Positions 18,977 through 27,421 of a DNA stretch of 64,000 nucleotides are shown here, piece after piece. Each line of letters starts with the position of its first letter. Position 1 is the first letter of the stretch. Position numbers and translations under genes: made by a program. Source of the stretch: Streptomyces griseofuscus (GTDB lineage Bacteria > Actinomycetota > Actinomycetes > Streptomycetales > Streptomycetaceae); assembly GCF_014673495.1 (NCBI RefSeq), contig NZ_CP051006.1, positions 3,906,001-3,970,000 on the forward strand. Reading direction: 5' to 3'. Under the pieces are notes generated by a model that was not told the origin of the DNA, searched no databases, and was given only the letters and a program-made list of their open reading frames with translations.

Positions 18977-19405
18977 CGTTAATCGCTCCTCAGAGCGGTC
19001 AGGCAGTGGGGGGAACTTCCCCTCCCTGTCCTTCCGCAGCTTAGTCCCGCAAGCGGGGACCGCTCATTCCAACTGCCGACACCGTCCTTGGCCTCCTGAC
19101 CCCGAACGCCGACATCTGCTCCAACCCGATGGTGCGAGACGATGTTCCCGCAGGCCAGGCAGTTACCCCACTCGCCACTACGCCGATGGCGAACGGGAGA
19201 CCGCCGCGCCCGCACGTCGCCCCCTCCCACTAGGCATGTCTTACCCGCAGGGACTGACACTCCATGCCGAGCGCACCGGTTCCCTCCGCTATGGGCGAAC
19301 AACCTTGCGGCTCCCCCACCACCGGACGCTTCCCATTTCGGCACGATGTGCGATCAATAGGACACTCAGCGTAACTTGCCGCCTGTCCCACCGGTTGCAC
19401 CCGGC
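18977..19405. other. Intergenic region upstream of clpC
   Basis: No gene is evident in 429 bases. It holds the regulatory region of clpC, including the ClgR-like box at 19284-19301, and the start region of the rightward gene at 19406. The bases nearest clpC (about 18985-19060) are AT-richer than the surroundings and have no obvious repeat. Confidence 0.5.
19284..19301 (-). promoter_or_regulatory. ClgR-like operator upstream of clpC
   Basis: On the minus strand the sequence reads TGTTCGCCCATAGCGGAG. This fits the ClgR motif described in Corynebacterium/Streptomyces (WNNWCGCYNANRGCGWWS) at all but one position. ClgR activates clp genes after heat or proteotoxic stress. The site is about 310 bases from the clpC start, which would require a long leader. 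Confidence 0.5.
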
Positions 19406-20029
19406 ATGACTGGCACGGTCTTCACGACCTCCACGGTCCCCCTTCCGCGCCGCCCCGTCGAACCGGGGGCGCCCGGCGCGCGCGGGCGCGGATCGGCGCG
19501 GCTGTGCGCGGTGCGGCGCTGGTACGAGGACGAGCTGGGCTGGCCGACCGTGCCCGGGTCTCCGCCGGGGCTGCCGACCGGGCTGCGCTTCGACGTCCTG
19601 GATGTGCCGGCCGCGGCGGGCGCGCGGGCGCTGCGGCATCTCGCGCCGGGTTCGCCGGTGGCCCTGCGGGGCGACCGGATGCGGCTGCTGGTGGCCGCGG
19701 GCGGCGCGGAGGAGATGCCGGGGCTGCTGGACTGGCTGGAGTGGAGCGCGGTGGCGCTCGATCTGCGGGTCCTGGGGGCGGGGGGCGTCATGGAGGCGCC
19801 GCTGCCGCCCGGCGGGCCGCTGCCGCCGTCCGGGAGCCTGAAGGGGGCCGCCGTGTGGCTGCGGCCCCCTGGGCCGGGACACGAGGCCGATGCCTCGCTG
19901 CCCGTGATGCCGGGCATGGGACGCGAGGGGAGCGCCCCAGATCTCGTACGGCTGGTGGACACGGTGGCGTTGTGGTGTCACCGGGTCCGGCTGCGGCGGG
20001 AATGCGGCGGGGTGCCGGTCTCGCCGTAG
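19406..20029 (+). CDS. Streptomyces-conserved protein, SCO3374-type
   Basis: A 207-residue protein of unknown function, matching from memory the family named after SCO3374 at this locus. It opens with a Pro/Arg-rich stretch, then ARLCAVRRWYEDELGWPTVPGSPPGLPTG. That motif resembles the N terminus of bifunctional primase/polymerase-like domains (YAARGWPVFP type). Later LLDWLEWSAVALDLRVL and LVRLVDTVALWCHRV are helical. It lacks recognisable catalytic aspartates, so enzymatic activity is doubtful. It sits between clpC and lsr2, convergent with lsr2 by 43 bases. Confidence 0.75.
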   Translation: MTGTVFTTSTVPLPRRPVEPGAPGARGRGSARLCAVRRWYEDELGWPTVPGSPPGLPTGLRFDVLDVPAAAGARALRHLAPGSPVALRGDRMRLLVAAGGAEEMPGLLDWLEWSAVALDLRVLGAGGVMEAPLPPGGPLPPSGSLKGAAVWLRPPGPGHEADASLPVMPGMGREGSAPDLVRLVDTVALWCHRVRLRRECGGVPVSP

Positions 20030-20072
20030 TGCCGTACTGATTGTCGTACCGAAATTCGACCGATTCGGCTGA

Positions 20073-20408
20073 TCAGCCGTTGGCCTTCTCGTACGCCTCG
20101 CGGATGGAGGCGGGGACGCGGCCGCGGTCGTTGACCTCCAGGCCGTTCTCCTTGGCCCAGGCGCGGATCGCCGCGGTGTCCTGGTTGCCGCTGGAGGCGG
20201 CGCGCGCCTTTCCACGTCCACCGGAGGCACGGCCACCGGTACGACGACCACCCTTGACATAAGGGTCGAGAAGGCCGCGCAGCTTGTCCGCATTGGCGGT
20301 CGTGAGATCGATCTCGTACGTCTTGCCGTCCAGCGCGAACGTCACCGTCTCGTCCGCCTCGCCGCCGTCGAGGTCGTCGACAAGAAGGACCTGAACCTTC
20401 TGTGCCAC
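20073..20408 (-). CDS. lsr2: Nucleoid-associated silencer Lsr2
   Basis: A 111-residue Lsr2, full length. The N-terminal dimerisation domain is MAQKVQVLLVDDLDGGEADETVTFALDG-like (about residues 1-60). A basic linker follows (GRRTGGRASGGRGKAR). The C-terminal AT-hook-like domain ends IRAWAKENGLEVNDRGRVP, with the RGR minor-groove motif. GTG 20408 is chosen because AAAGGA lies eight bases upstream; an in-frame ATG at 20423 overlaps that site. Lsr2 silences AT-rich and acquired genes in actinobacteria. Confidence 0.97.
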   Translation of the reverse strand: MAQKVQVLLVDDLDGGEADETVTFALDGKTYEIDLTTANADKLRGLLDPYVKGGRRTGGRASGGRGKARAASSGNQDTAAIRAWAKENGLEVNDRGRVPASIREAYEKANG

Positions 20409-20622
20409 CGGATTTCCTTTCATCGATAACGTTGAGGGTCAGGGTGCGCGCGTCCGCCCGTTTCGCCGCCCCTGTTATATGCAGTACTGCACTACGTCGG
20501 AAAGCAAACCGCTTTTGCGGGAAAAACACAAACCCCTGGGAGAGGGCTGAGGAGAGCTCACGGGCCGGAAAGATACGCGTTTCGGACATAGGGCACCGTG
20601 CATAGTCACCGGGCAAAGACGA

Positions 20623-21156
20623 TCACAGATGCAGAAGCATCCGGCTGTTGCCCAAGGTGTTCGGTTTCACTCGTTCGAGTCCGAGGAACTCCGCGACGCC
20701 CTCGTCATAGGAGCGCAGGAGCTCCGCGTAGACATCGGTGTCGACCGGTGTCTCACCGATCTCGACGAAGCCGTGCTTCCCGAAGAAGTCGACTTCGAAG
20801 GTCAGGCAAAAAACCCGGCGAACACCGAGCCAACGTGCTGTGTGCAGCAACTTCTCCAGCAACTGATGGCCGACGCCCGCGCCCTTGAGGCCGGGCTTCA
20901 CCGCGAGAGTGCGGACTTCCGCGAGGTCCTCCCACATGACGTGCAGCGCGCCGCAGCCGACGACCTCGGCGTTGTCGTCCCGTTCCGCGACCCAGAACTC
21001 CTGGATGTCCTCGTAAAGCGTGACCGTGGCTTTGTCGAGCAGGATGCGGCCCTGGACGTAGGCATCGAGGAGGTCGCGCACGGCCGGCACATCGCCGGTC
21101 CTGGCCCGGCGGACCGTGATGGCTTTTGCGGAGACTTCGGGACGCTCTGCGGACAT
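20623..21156 (-). CDS. GNAT acetyltransferase, amino-acid N-acetyltransferase-like
   Basis: A 177-residue GNAT enzyme. Acetyl-CoA binding motif A is visible in VRTLAVKPGLKGAGVGHQLLEKLL (about residues 81-104), and FFGKHGFVEIGE is typical of short-form amino-acid (glutamate) N-acetyltransferases. Those enzymes start arginine synthesis in actinobacteria that lack classic ArgA. It lies nine bases after the BlaI-type gene on the same strand, so the two are probably co-transcribed. Substrate assignment to glutamate is family-based inference. Confidence 0.83.
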   Translation of the reverse strand: MSAERPEVSAKAITVRRARTGDVPAVRDLLDAYVQGRILLDKATVTLYEDIQEFWVAERDDNAEVVGCGALHVMWEDLAEVRTLAVKPGLKGAGVGHQLLEKLLHTARWLGVRRVFCLTFEVDFFGKHGFVEIGETPVDTDVYAELLRSYDEGVAEFLGLERVKPNTLGNSRMLLHL

Positions 21157-21165
21157 GAGCGGACG

Positions 21166-21621
21166 CTATCGCCCGCCGGCGTCCTCCGCCGAGCCGGGGT
21201 TCTCCTGTTGCTCCGCTTGTGCGGGCCGCGGTTCCGCGGCTTCGGGGGCTTGCCGGGTTTCCGGTCCCTGGACGATGCGTACGGCGTCCTGAAGGGCCTG
21301 GCGCTGTTCCTCGCTCATCATCCCGAAGAAGGCGACGAGTGCGGCGGCGGGGTTGTCACTCTGTGACCAGGCGTCGTTCATGAGAGCGGCGGCGTAGGCG
21401 GCGCGGGTGGAGACGGCCTCATATCGATAGGCCCGGCCTTCCGCCTCGCGGCGCACCCAGCCCTTCTGATGGAGATTGTCCAAAACCGTCATCACGGTGG
21501 TGTACGCGATGGTGCGTTCCTGCTGGAGGTCTTCCAGGACTTCTCGAACGGTCACCGGGCGGTTCCACTTCCACACCCGCGTCATGACCGCGTCTTCGAG
21601 TTCTCCCAAGGGGCGAGGCAC
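21166..21621 (-). CDS. BlaI/MecI/CopY-family repressor
   Basis: A 151-residue protein. The winged helix (about residues 1-80) is clear: LGELEDAVMTRVWKWNRPVTVREVLEDL, then IAYTTVMTVLDNLHQKGWVRRE. The C-terminal dimerisation region includes LVAFFGMMSEEQRQAL and a polar tail. Classic relatives are inactivated by a BlaR1 protease sensor, but no such gene is next to it. It may respond to an unlinked sensor or to something else. The downstream neighbour is the acetyltransferase. Confidence 0.9.
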   Translation of the reverse strand: MPRPLGELEDAVMTRVWKWNRPVTVREVLEDLQQERTIAYTTVMTVLDNLHQKGWVRREAEGRAYRYEAVSTRAAYAAALMNDAWSQSDNPAAALVAFFGMMSEEQRQALQDAVRIVQGPETRQAPEAAEPRPAQAEQQENPGSAEDAGGR

Positions 21622-21744
21622 AACTCAGAACAATAGTGGGAGATCGGGGCAATGACGTGCCGGACGTGGCGGGACCTTGTAAATCCGGACAAAAAGGGCA
21701 CGTGCGGGGAAACCGACAGCCGGTGACGGCTCTACGGGCTCGGC

Positions 21745-21924
21745 TCAGACGTCGGTCGCGGCGGAGCCGCCGCGCACCGCCTCCGCCCGCGCGATCGCGG
21801 CGTCGACAGCCGCGTCCTCCTTGGCCTTGGCCGCCCCACCCTGGGTCTTCACGATCACCCGAACCACACCGATGAAGAACACGGCCATCACGACCGGGGG
21901 CACAAGCGCGGAGACATAGTCCAT
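21745..21924 (-). CDS. Small single-pass membrane protein
   Basis: A 59-residue protein starting at ATG 21924. It has one membrane helix, MDYVSALVPPVVMAVFFIGVVRVI (shown in part), and a charged Ala-rich tail (AKAKEDAAVDAAIARAEAVRGG). The compact hydrophobic-then-amphipathic pattern resembles small conserved Streptomyces membrane proteins at this position. Function unknown. Confidence 0.75.
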   Translation of the reverse strand: MDYVSALVPPVVMAVFFIGVVRVIVKTQGGAAKAKEDAAVDAAIARAEAVRGGSAATDV

Positions 21925-22027
21925 ACGACCAGAGTAGCCATGCCCTACCGGGCGAATCGGGCGGGGTGGGTATAGCCCGAGGGAGTGTCGGACTTCGGAA
22001 CGCCGACCGGGACGCGGCCGCAGCCGA

Positions 22028-22064
22028 CCCCGCACGGGCCCGCCCCGAAAGGGCCCGTGCGGGG
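22028..22064. terminator. 14-bp perfect hairpin
   Basis: CCCCGCACGGGCCC (22028-22041) pairs with GGGCCCGTGCGGGG (22051-22064) around a 9-base loop. It lies downstream of the leftward gene ending at 22154 and likely terminates it. Confidence 0.8.
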
Positions 22065-22153
22065 GGTCCCGTTGTGTGCGGCGGCCCCGGCGGAAGCCCT
22101 GCCCCGGCAGCCTCACGGCGCCCGCCAGGAGGGTGGCCGCGCACCCCTCCCCG

Positions 22154-22789
22154 TCAGCAGACCAGCTGGTGCGGCGGAGCCGGGGGCTTGCGGCGGGGGA
22201 AGACTTCGCCGGGGGTCGGGATGGGGCGTTTGGGGGCGGCGGGGTCGGGCCGTTCGGCGGGGGCCGGCTTCGGGGCGGGCTTGGGGGGCTGCTTGTCGGC
22301 GTCCTCCGACTGTCGGGCCGCGCCGCCCGACAGGGCCAGCAGACGCGTCCGCGCGGGCGGCACCGCCGGCGCCGGGACCCTGCGCGCGCCCCGGGCGAAG
22401 CGAGCCCGGACGTCCTGCTCCGCCAGCACCCGGCAGCGCTCCAGCAGCGCCGCCGCCCTCGGGTTGCCGCGCAGCGCCCGCAGCGCCGCGAGATCGTCCG
22501 GCACCGGTCGGTACGCGGCGCCCAGCGCCTCCTCCAGAAGGGCGAAGTAGCCGGCCGCGGTACCGGGCAGCGCGGCCCGATAGCGGTCCAGATCGGCCAG
22601 CAGGAAGGCGCGCAGTCTCACCCCCTCGCGGATCGCCTCGTCGAGCGACTCGGCGAGCCGGAGGCAGTCCTGGACGTCCTCGGCGGACGTGCGGCCGGGG
22701 TGAAGGGCGAGGGCGAGGGCGCGGCGGAGCACACGCAGCTCCTCCGCGCCGAACGCCATGCCGCCGCGGGATCCGTATGGCGTGGGCAT
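22154..22789 (-). CDS. Conserved hypothetical protein with Pro-rich tail
   Basis: A 211-residue protein of unknown function. The first 130 residues are helical with many Leu and Arg (FGAEELRVLRRALALALHPG, VQDCLRLAESLDEAIREGVRLR, YFALLEEALGAAY). The last 60 are Pro/Ala/Lys-rich and end in HQLVC, a C-terminal cysteine. No membrane helix is present. It is alone between hairpins and the coaX region. The leucine-rich amphipathic helices suggest a protein-binding role; this is inference only. Confidence 0.75.
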   Translation of the reverse strand: MPTPYGSRGGMAFGAEELRVLRRALALALHPGRTSAEDVQDCLRLAESLDEAIREGVRLRAFLLADLDRYRAALPGTAAGYFALLEEALGAAYRPVPDDLAALRALRGNPRAAALLERCRVLAEQDVRARFARGARRVPAPAVPPARTRLLALSGGAARQSEDADKQPPKPAPKPAPAERPDPAAPKRPIPTPGEVFPRRKPPAPPHQLVC

Positions 22790-22915
22790 GCGGCGACGCT
22801 ATCGCTAATCGGACAAAAGTGACACAACGGGATGATGTGTCGCGGGGGTTTCCCTCTAAAGCCTTGGTTCGAAGCCGAGACCCAAAGCTCGGCGGGATCC
22901 CAGGCATCGGAGTGA

Positions 22916-23713
22916 TCAGAGCCGCGACATGTTCCGCTCGTACACCAGCCGCAGCCCGATCAGCGTCAGCCAGGGCTGGTGCTCGTCGATCACCGACGCC
23001 TCGCCGAGCACCATCGGCGCGAGGCCGCCCGTCGCGATCACCGTCACGTCGTCCGGGTCGTCCGCCAGCTCGCGCGCCATCCGGCCCACCACCCCGTCGA
23101 CCTGGCCCGCGAAGCCGTACACGATGCCCGCCTGCATGGCCTCGACCGTGTTCTTGCCGATCACGCTGCGCGGCCGGGCGACCTCGATCTTGCGCAGCTG
23201 GGCGCCCTTGACGCCCAGCGCGTCGACGGAGATCTCGATGCCGGGGGCGATGACACCGCCCACGTACTCACCGCGCGCGGAGATCGCGTCGAAGGTGGTC
23301 GCCGTACCGAAGTCGACCACGATCGCCGGACCGCCGTACATGTCCACCGCCGCGACCGAGTTGACGATGCGGTCGGCACCGACCTCCTTGGGGTTGTCGG
23401 TGAGGATGGGCACGCCGGTCTTGACGCCCGGCTCGACCAGCACCGCGGGCACATCGCCGTAGTAGCGGCGGGTGACCTCGCGCAGTTCGTGCAGGACCGA
23501 CGGGACGGTGGCACAGATCGCTATCCCGTCGATGCCGTCGCCCAGTTCGTCGCCGAGCAGCGGGTGCATGCCCATCAGGCCCTGGAGCAGCACCGCCAGC
23601 TCGTCGGCGGTGCGCCGGGCGTCGGTGGAGATGCGCCAGTGCTCCACGATGTCCTCGCCGTCGAACAGGCCGAGGACAGTTTGCGTGTTGCCGACGTCGA
23701 TCGTGAGCAGCAT
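22916..23713 (-). CDS. coaX: Type III pantothenate kinase CoaX
   Basis: A 265-residue CoaX phosphorylating pantothenate, the first CoA-specific step. Motifs are present: DVGNTQTVLGLFDG at the N terminus (phosphate loop), PKEVGADRIVNSVAA, and VDFGTATTFDAIS with the metal/ATP-binding GTATT. ATG 23713 is five bases from the nadC stop, so translation is coupled. The type III enzyme is insensitive to CoA feedback in other bacteria. Its presence beside panC makes sense for one pathway. Confidence 0.96.
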   Translation of the reverse strand: MLLTIDVGNTQTVLGLFDGEDIVEHWRISTDARRTADELAVLLQGLMGMHPLLGDELGDGIDGIAICATVPSVLHELREVTRRYYGDVPAVLVEPGVKTGVPILTDNPKEVGADRIVNSVAAVDMYGGPAIVVDFGTATTFDAISARGEYVGGVIAPGIEISVDALGVKGAQLRKIEVARPRSVIGKNTVEAMQAGIVYGFAGQVDGVVGRMARELADDPDDVTVIATGGLAPMVLGEASVIDEHQPWLTLIGLRLVYERNMSRL

Positions 23714-23718
23714 GGCCG

Positions 23719-24696
23719 TTACTCCGCCTCCCGCAGGTCCAGGCCGATGTCCAAAATCGGCGAGGAGTGGGTGAGCGCGCCGACGGCGAGGAAGTCGACG
23801 CCCGTGTCGGCGTAGGCGCGCGCGGTCGCGAGCGTCAGCCGGCCCGAGGCCTCCAGGAGCGCCCGCCCGGCGACGATGCCGACGGCCTCCGCGCACTCGT
23901 CGGGCGTGAAGTTGTCCAGCAGGATCAGGTCGGCGCCCGCCTCCACGACCTCGCGCAGCTGGTGCAGCGTGTCGACCTCGACCTCGATCGGCACGTCCGG
24001 GAAGGACTCCCGTACGGCCTTGAACGCCTCGGCGACGCCGCCCGCGGCGACCACGTGGTTGTCCTTGACGAGGGCCGCGTCCGACAGGGACATGCGGTGG
24101 TTGACGCCGCCGCCCGCGCGGACCGCGAACTTCTCCAGGGCGCGCAGGCCCGGCGTCGTCTTGCGGGTGTCGCGGACCTTGGCCTTCGTGCCCTCCAGGG
24201 CGTCCGCCCACGCGCGCGTCGCGGTCGCGATGCCGGACAGCCGGCACAGCAGGTTCAGCGCGCTGCGCTCGGCGGTGAGCAGGTCCTGGGTGCGGGTGGT
24301 GACGGACAGCAGCCGCTGCCCGGCCTCGACCCGGTCGCCGTCCTCCACATGCCGCTCGACCTCGAACTCGTCCGTGCAGACCACGGAGAGCACGGCCTCG
24401 GCGACGCGCAGCCCGGCCACGACGCCCGCCTCGCGCGCGGTGAAGTCACCGGTGGCCACGGCCTCCTCGGAGATGGTCGCGACCGTGGTCACGTCCACCC
24501 CGCCGGCCAGGTCCTCCTGGATGGCCACGGTGGCGATGTCCTCGACCTCGATCGGGTCGAGCCCGGCGGCGGCCAGCAGCTCGGCGAGCACGGGGTCCAG
24601 CCCGCACTCCAGGTACTCCTCGTCGTGCTCCGCACCGCAGCCACAGCCGTCGCCGCAGCCGCCGGTCGTCACGAGGGGAAGGTCGTCGGTGCTCAC
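23719..24696 (-). CDS. nadC: Nicotinate-nucleotide pyrophosphorylase NadC
   Basis: A 325-residue quinolinate phosphoribosyltransferase. The core has VRDTRKTTPGLRALEKFAVRAGGG (KTTPG, substrate binding), HRMSLSDAALVKDNH and EVEVDTL, with LILLDNF. GTG 24696 has AGGAG 11 bases upstream; GTG 24705 is too close to that site. The N terminus carries GGCGDGCGCGAEHDEEYLECG, an insertion of four close cysteines plus histidine not needed for catalysis. It acts after nadB; no nadA lies in this window. Confidence 0.95.
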   Translation of the reverse strand: MSTDDLPLVTTGGCGDGCGCGAEHDEEYLECGLDPVLAELLAAAGLDPIEVEDIATVAIQEDLAGGVDVTTVATISEEAVATGDFTAREAGVVAGLRVAEAVLSVVCTDEFEVERHVEDGDRVEAGQRLLSVTTRTQDLLTAERSALNLLCRLSGIATATRAWADALEGTKAKVRDTRKTTPGLRALEKFAVRAGGGVNHRMSLSDAALVKDNHVVAAGGVAEAFKAVRESFPDVPIEVEVDTLHQLREVVEAGADLILLDNFTPDECAEAVGIVAGRALLEASGRLTLATARAYADTGVDFLAVGALTHSSPILDIGLDLREAE

Positions 24697-24725
24697 GTCT
24701 GTCACTGCTCCTGTGGCGCTGGGTA

Positions 24726-26423
24726 TTACCGGGTAGGGGGAAAGTCTGCTGTGTCGGTGGGGCGCACCGCCAGCGAACGGTCCGGATCGAGCGTGACGAC
24801 GATATGGCGCCGCCAGCGGGCGTCGTCGCGCTCGGCGTGGTCCTCGCGCCAGTGGCAGCCGCGGGTCTCCTCGCGCAGCTGGGCGGCGGCGACCAGGACG
24901 CGGGCCACGCACAGGAGGTTGGTGGCCTCCCAGGTGTCCACGCCGGGCTCGGCGGTCTTGCCGTGCACGTCCAGGGCGTCCCGGGCGTCCGTGTGCAGCC
25001 GCTGGAGCTGCTCGGCGGCCCCGCCGAGGGACTCCGCGCTGCGCAGCACGCCCGCGCCCTGGGTCATGATCCGCTGGATGGCGAACCGGGACTCGGGGGC
25101 GAGCAGCGGGTGCGCGGGCCTGTCCGGGTGCGGGACCGGCTCGGGCACCCGCGCGGGCAGGCCGTCCGCGGCGCGCTCGGCGACGATGTCCGCGACGATC
25201 CGCTCGGCGTAGACCAGGCCCTCCAGGAGGGAGTTGGAGGCGAGCCGGTTGGCGCCGTGCACGCCGGTGCAGGCGCACTCCCCGCTCGCGTACAGGCCCG
25301 GCACGGTGGTGCGGCCGTGGTCGTCGGTGCGCACGCCCCCGGAGGCGTAGTGGGCGGCCGGGGCGATCGGGATGGACTCGGTGACCGGGTCGATGCCGTT
25401 GGCCCGGCAGGCGGCCAGGATGGTCGGGAAGCGGTGCTCCCACATCTCGGCGCCGAAGTGGCGGGCGTCGAGGAACATGTGCTCGGCGTCCCGCTCCTGC
25501 ATCCGCCGCATGATGGCCTTGGCGACGATGTCCCGGGGCGCCAGCTCGGCCAGTTCGTGCTGCCCGACCATGAAGCGCACGCCGTCGGCGTCGACCAGGT
25601 GGGCGCCCTCGCCGCGCACCGCCTCGGAGACCAGCGGCTGCTGGCCCTCCGCGTCGGTGCCGAGGAACAGCACGGTCGGGTGGAACTGCACGAACTCCAG
25701 GTCGCTGACCTCGGCGCCCGCGCGCAGCGCGAGGGCCACGCCGTCGCCGGTGGACACCGGCGGGTTGGTGGTCGCGGCGAACACCTGACCCATGCCGCCG
25801 GTGGCGAGGACCACCGCGGGGGCGTGCACGGCGCCCACCCCGTCGTGCTGGCCCTCGCCCATGACATGCAGGGTGACGCCTGCCGTGCGGCCCTCGGCGT
25901 CCGTGAGCAGGTCCAGGACCAGCGCGTTCTCGATGGTGCGCAGACCGCGCGCGCGGACCGCCTCGACCAGCGCGCGGGAGATCTCGGCGCCGGTGGCGTC
26001 GCCGCCCGCGTGCACGATCCGGCGCCGGTGGTGGCCGCCCTCCCGGGTGAGCGCGAGACCGCCCTCGGAGGACTCGTCGAAGTGCGCGCCGGTCTCGATG
26101 AGCCGTCGTACCGCCCCCGGGCCCTCGGTGACCAGGAGGCGTACGGCCGTCTCGTCGCACAGGCCGGCGCCCGCCACCAGGGTGTCGTCCAGGTGCTGTT
26201 CGGGGGTGTCGCCCTCGCCGAGGGCGGCCGCGATGCCGCCCTGGGCCCAGCGGGTGGAGCCGTCGTCCAGACGGGCCTTGGTGACGACCACCGTGGTCAG
26301 CCCGGCGGCCTCGCAGCGCAGGGCCGCGGTCAGCCCGGCCACGCCGGACCCGACGACGACCACGTCCGCGGCGATGGCCCAGCCGGGGGCGGGCGCGTGC
26401 AGTCGTATGCCGGTGCTGGTCAC
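24726..26423 (-). CDS. nadB: L-aspartate oxidase NadB
   Basis: A 565-residue flavoenzyme making iminoaspartate for quinolinate synthesis. The FAD-binding GxGxxG reads VVGSGVAGLTAAL near residue 20. TRWAQGGIAAAL and the conserved block YASGECACTGVHGANRLASN are diagnostic of the fumarate reductase/NadB family. The GTG start overlaps the panC stop by GTGA (26420-26423), so the two are coupled. nadC follows 29 bases later. The C-terminal helical domain contains ATNLLCVARVL. Confidence 0.96.
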   Translation of the reverse strand: MTSTGIRLHAPAPGWAIAADVVVVGSGVAGLTAALRCEAAGLTTVVVTKARLDDGSTRWAQGGIAAALGEGDTPEQHLDDTLVAGAGLCDETAVRLLVTEGPGAVRRLIETGAHFDESSEGGLALTREGGHHRRRIVHAGGDATGAEISRALVEAVRARGLRTIENALVLDLLTDAEGRTAGVTLHVMGEGQHDGVGAVHAPAVVLATGGMGQVFAATTNPPVSTGDGVALALRAGAEVSDLEFVQFHPTVLFLGTDAEGQQPLVSEAVRGEGAHLVDADGVRFMVGQHELAELAPRDIVAKAIMRRMQERDAEHMFLDARHFGAEMWEHRFPTILAACRANGIDPVTESIPIAPAAHYASGGVRTDDHGRTTVPGLYASGECACTGVHGANRLASNSLLEGLVYAERIVADIVAERAADGLPARVPEPVPHPDRPAHPLLAPESRFAIQRIMTQGAGVLRSAESLGGAAEQLQRLHTDARDALDVHGKTAEPGVDTWEATNLLCVARVLVAAAQLREETRGCHWREDHAERDDARWRRHIVVTLDPDRSLAVRPTDTADFPPTR

Positions 26424-27421
26424 GAGGCGGCTCCCAGGGTGCCGAAGGTGAGCGGGAGGTTGTCGATCAGCCGGGTGGCGCCGACCCGGGCCGCGACGGC
26501 GAGGACCGCCTCGCCGGTGAAGTCGTCGCCGATCTCGGTGAAGTCGGACGGGTCGACCAGGGCGAGGTAGTCCGGTTCGAGCGGCGGGTCGTAGCGCATC
26601 GCCTCGTCCAGGACCTGGCGGGCGGCGGCGCGGACGGCGGCCGGGCCGCCCGGGGCGGCGGTGGCCACCGCGTGCGCGTCGGCGGCCGCGCGGGACTCCC
26701 CTATCGCGCTCAGCGCCTCGGCGCGCGCCTGGGTGGCGGGCACTTCGAGGGCCCGTGCGCGCAGCGCCTCCTGCGCGGCGTGCCGGTCGCGGCCGGCGAA
26801 CAGCGCGCGGGACAGGGCGAGCGCGGTGCGGCGCTCGTCGGGTGACAGGAAGCGGTTGCGGCTGGACAGCGCGAGGCCGTCCTCCTCGCGCACGGTCGGC
26901 ACGCCGACGATCTCGATGCCGAAGTTCAGGTCCCGCACCATGCGCCGGATCAGGGCGAGTTGCTGGGCGTCCTTCTGGCCGTAGAGGGCGACGTCGGGGC
27001 GGGTGAGGTGGAGCAGCTTGGCGACGACGGTCAGCATGCCGTCGAAGTGGCCGGGCCGGGAGGAGCCCTCCAGGCGTTCGCCCATCGGGCCCGCGGTGAC
27101 ACGGACCTGGGGGTCGCCGCCGGGGTAGACCTCGTCCACGGAGGGCGCGAACACGGCGTCGGCACCGGCCTGTTCGGCGATCTTCAGATCGGCTTCCAGG
27201 GTGCGCGGGTAGCGGTCCAGGTCCTCGCCCGCGCCGAACTGGAGCGGGTTGACGAAGACGGTGACGACGACCTCGCCGTCCGGGCCCGCGATCTCGCGCG
27301 CGGTGCGGACGAGGGTGGCGTGGCCCTCGTGCAGGGCACCCATGGTCATCACGACGGCGCGGCGGCCCTTGCGGGTGCGGGCGTGCAGCTCCTGGGCGGT
27401 GTGGAGCAGGGCGGTGGTCAT
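26420..27421 (-). CDS. panC: Pantoate-beta-alanine ligase PanC
   Basis: A 333-residue pantothenate synthetase joining pantoate and beta-alanine with ATP. Motifs: VVMTMGALHEGHATLVRTAR (MGxLHxGH nucleotide loop), YPRTLEADL, LYGQKDAQQLALIRRMV (KD..Q) and LALSSRNRFLSP. ATG 27421 overlaps the stop of the upstream DUF2520 gene (ATGA). It is the second gene of the cofactor operon. Length is about 40 residues more than E. coli PanC because of an Ala-rich insert near residue 250 (AADAHAVATAAPGG). Confidence 0.96.
   Translation of the reverse strand: MTTALLHTAQELHARTRKGRRAVVMTMGALHEGHATLVRTAREIAGPDGEVVVTVFVNPLQFGAGEDLDRYPRTLEADLKIAEQAGADAVFAPSVDEVYPGGDPQVRVTAGPMGERLEGSSRPGHFDGMLTVVAKLLHLTRPDVALYGQKDAQQLALIRRMVRDLNFGIEIVGVPTVREEDGLALSSRNRFLSPDERRTALALSRALFAGRDRHAAQEALRARALEVPATQARAEALSAIGESRAAADAHAVATAAPGGPAAVRAAARQVLDEAMRYDPPLEPDYLALVDPSDFTEIGDDFTGEAVLAVAARVGATRLIDNLPLTFGTLGAAS

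Noticed and set aside
22850..22900. Possible tRNA because of GGTTCGAA
   Set aside because: No acceptor stem, D-arm or anticodon arm could be built on either strand.
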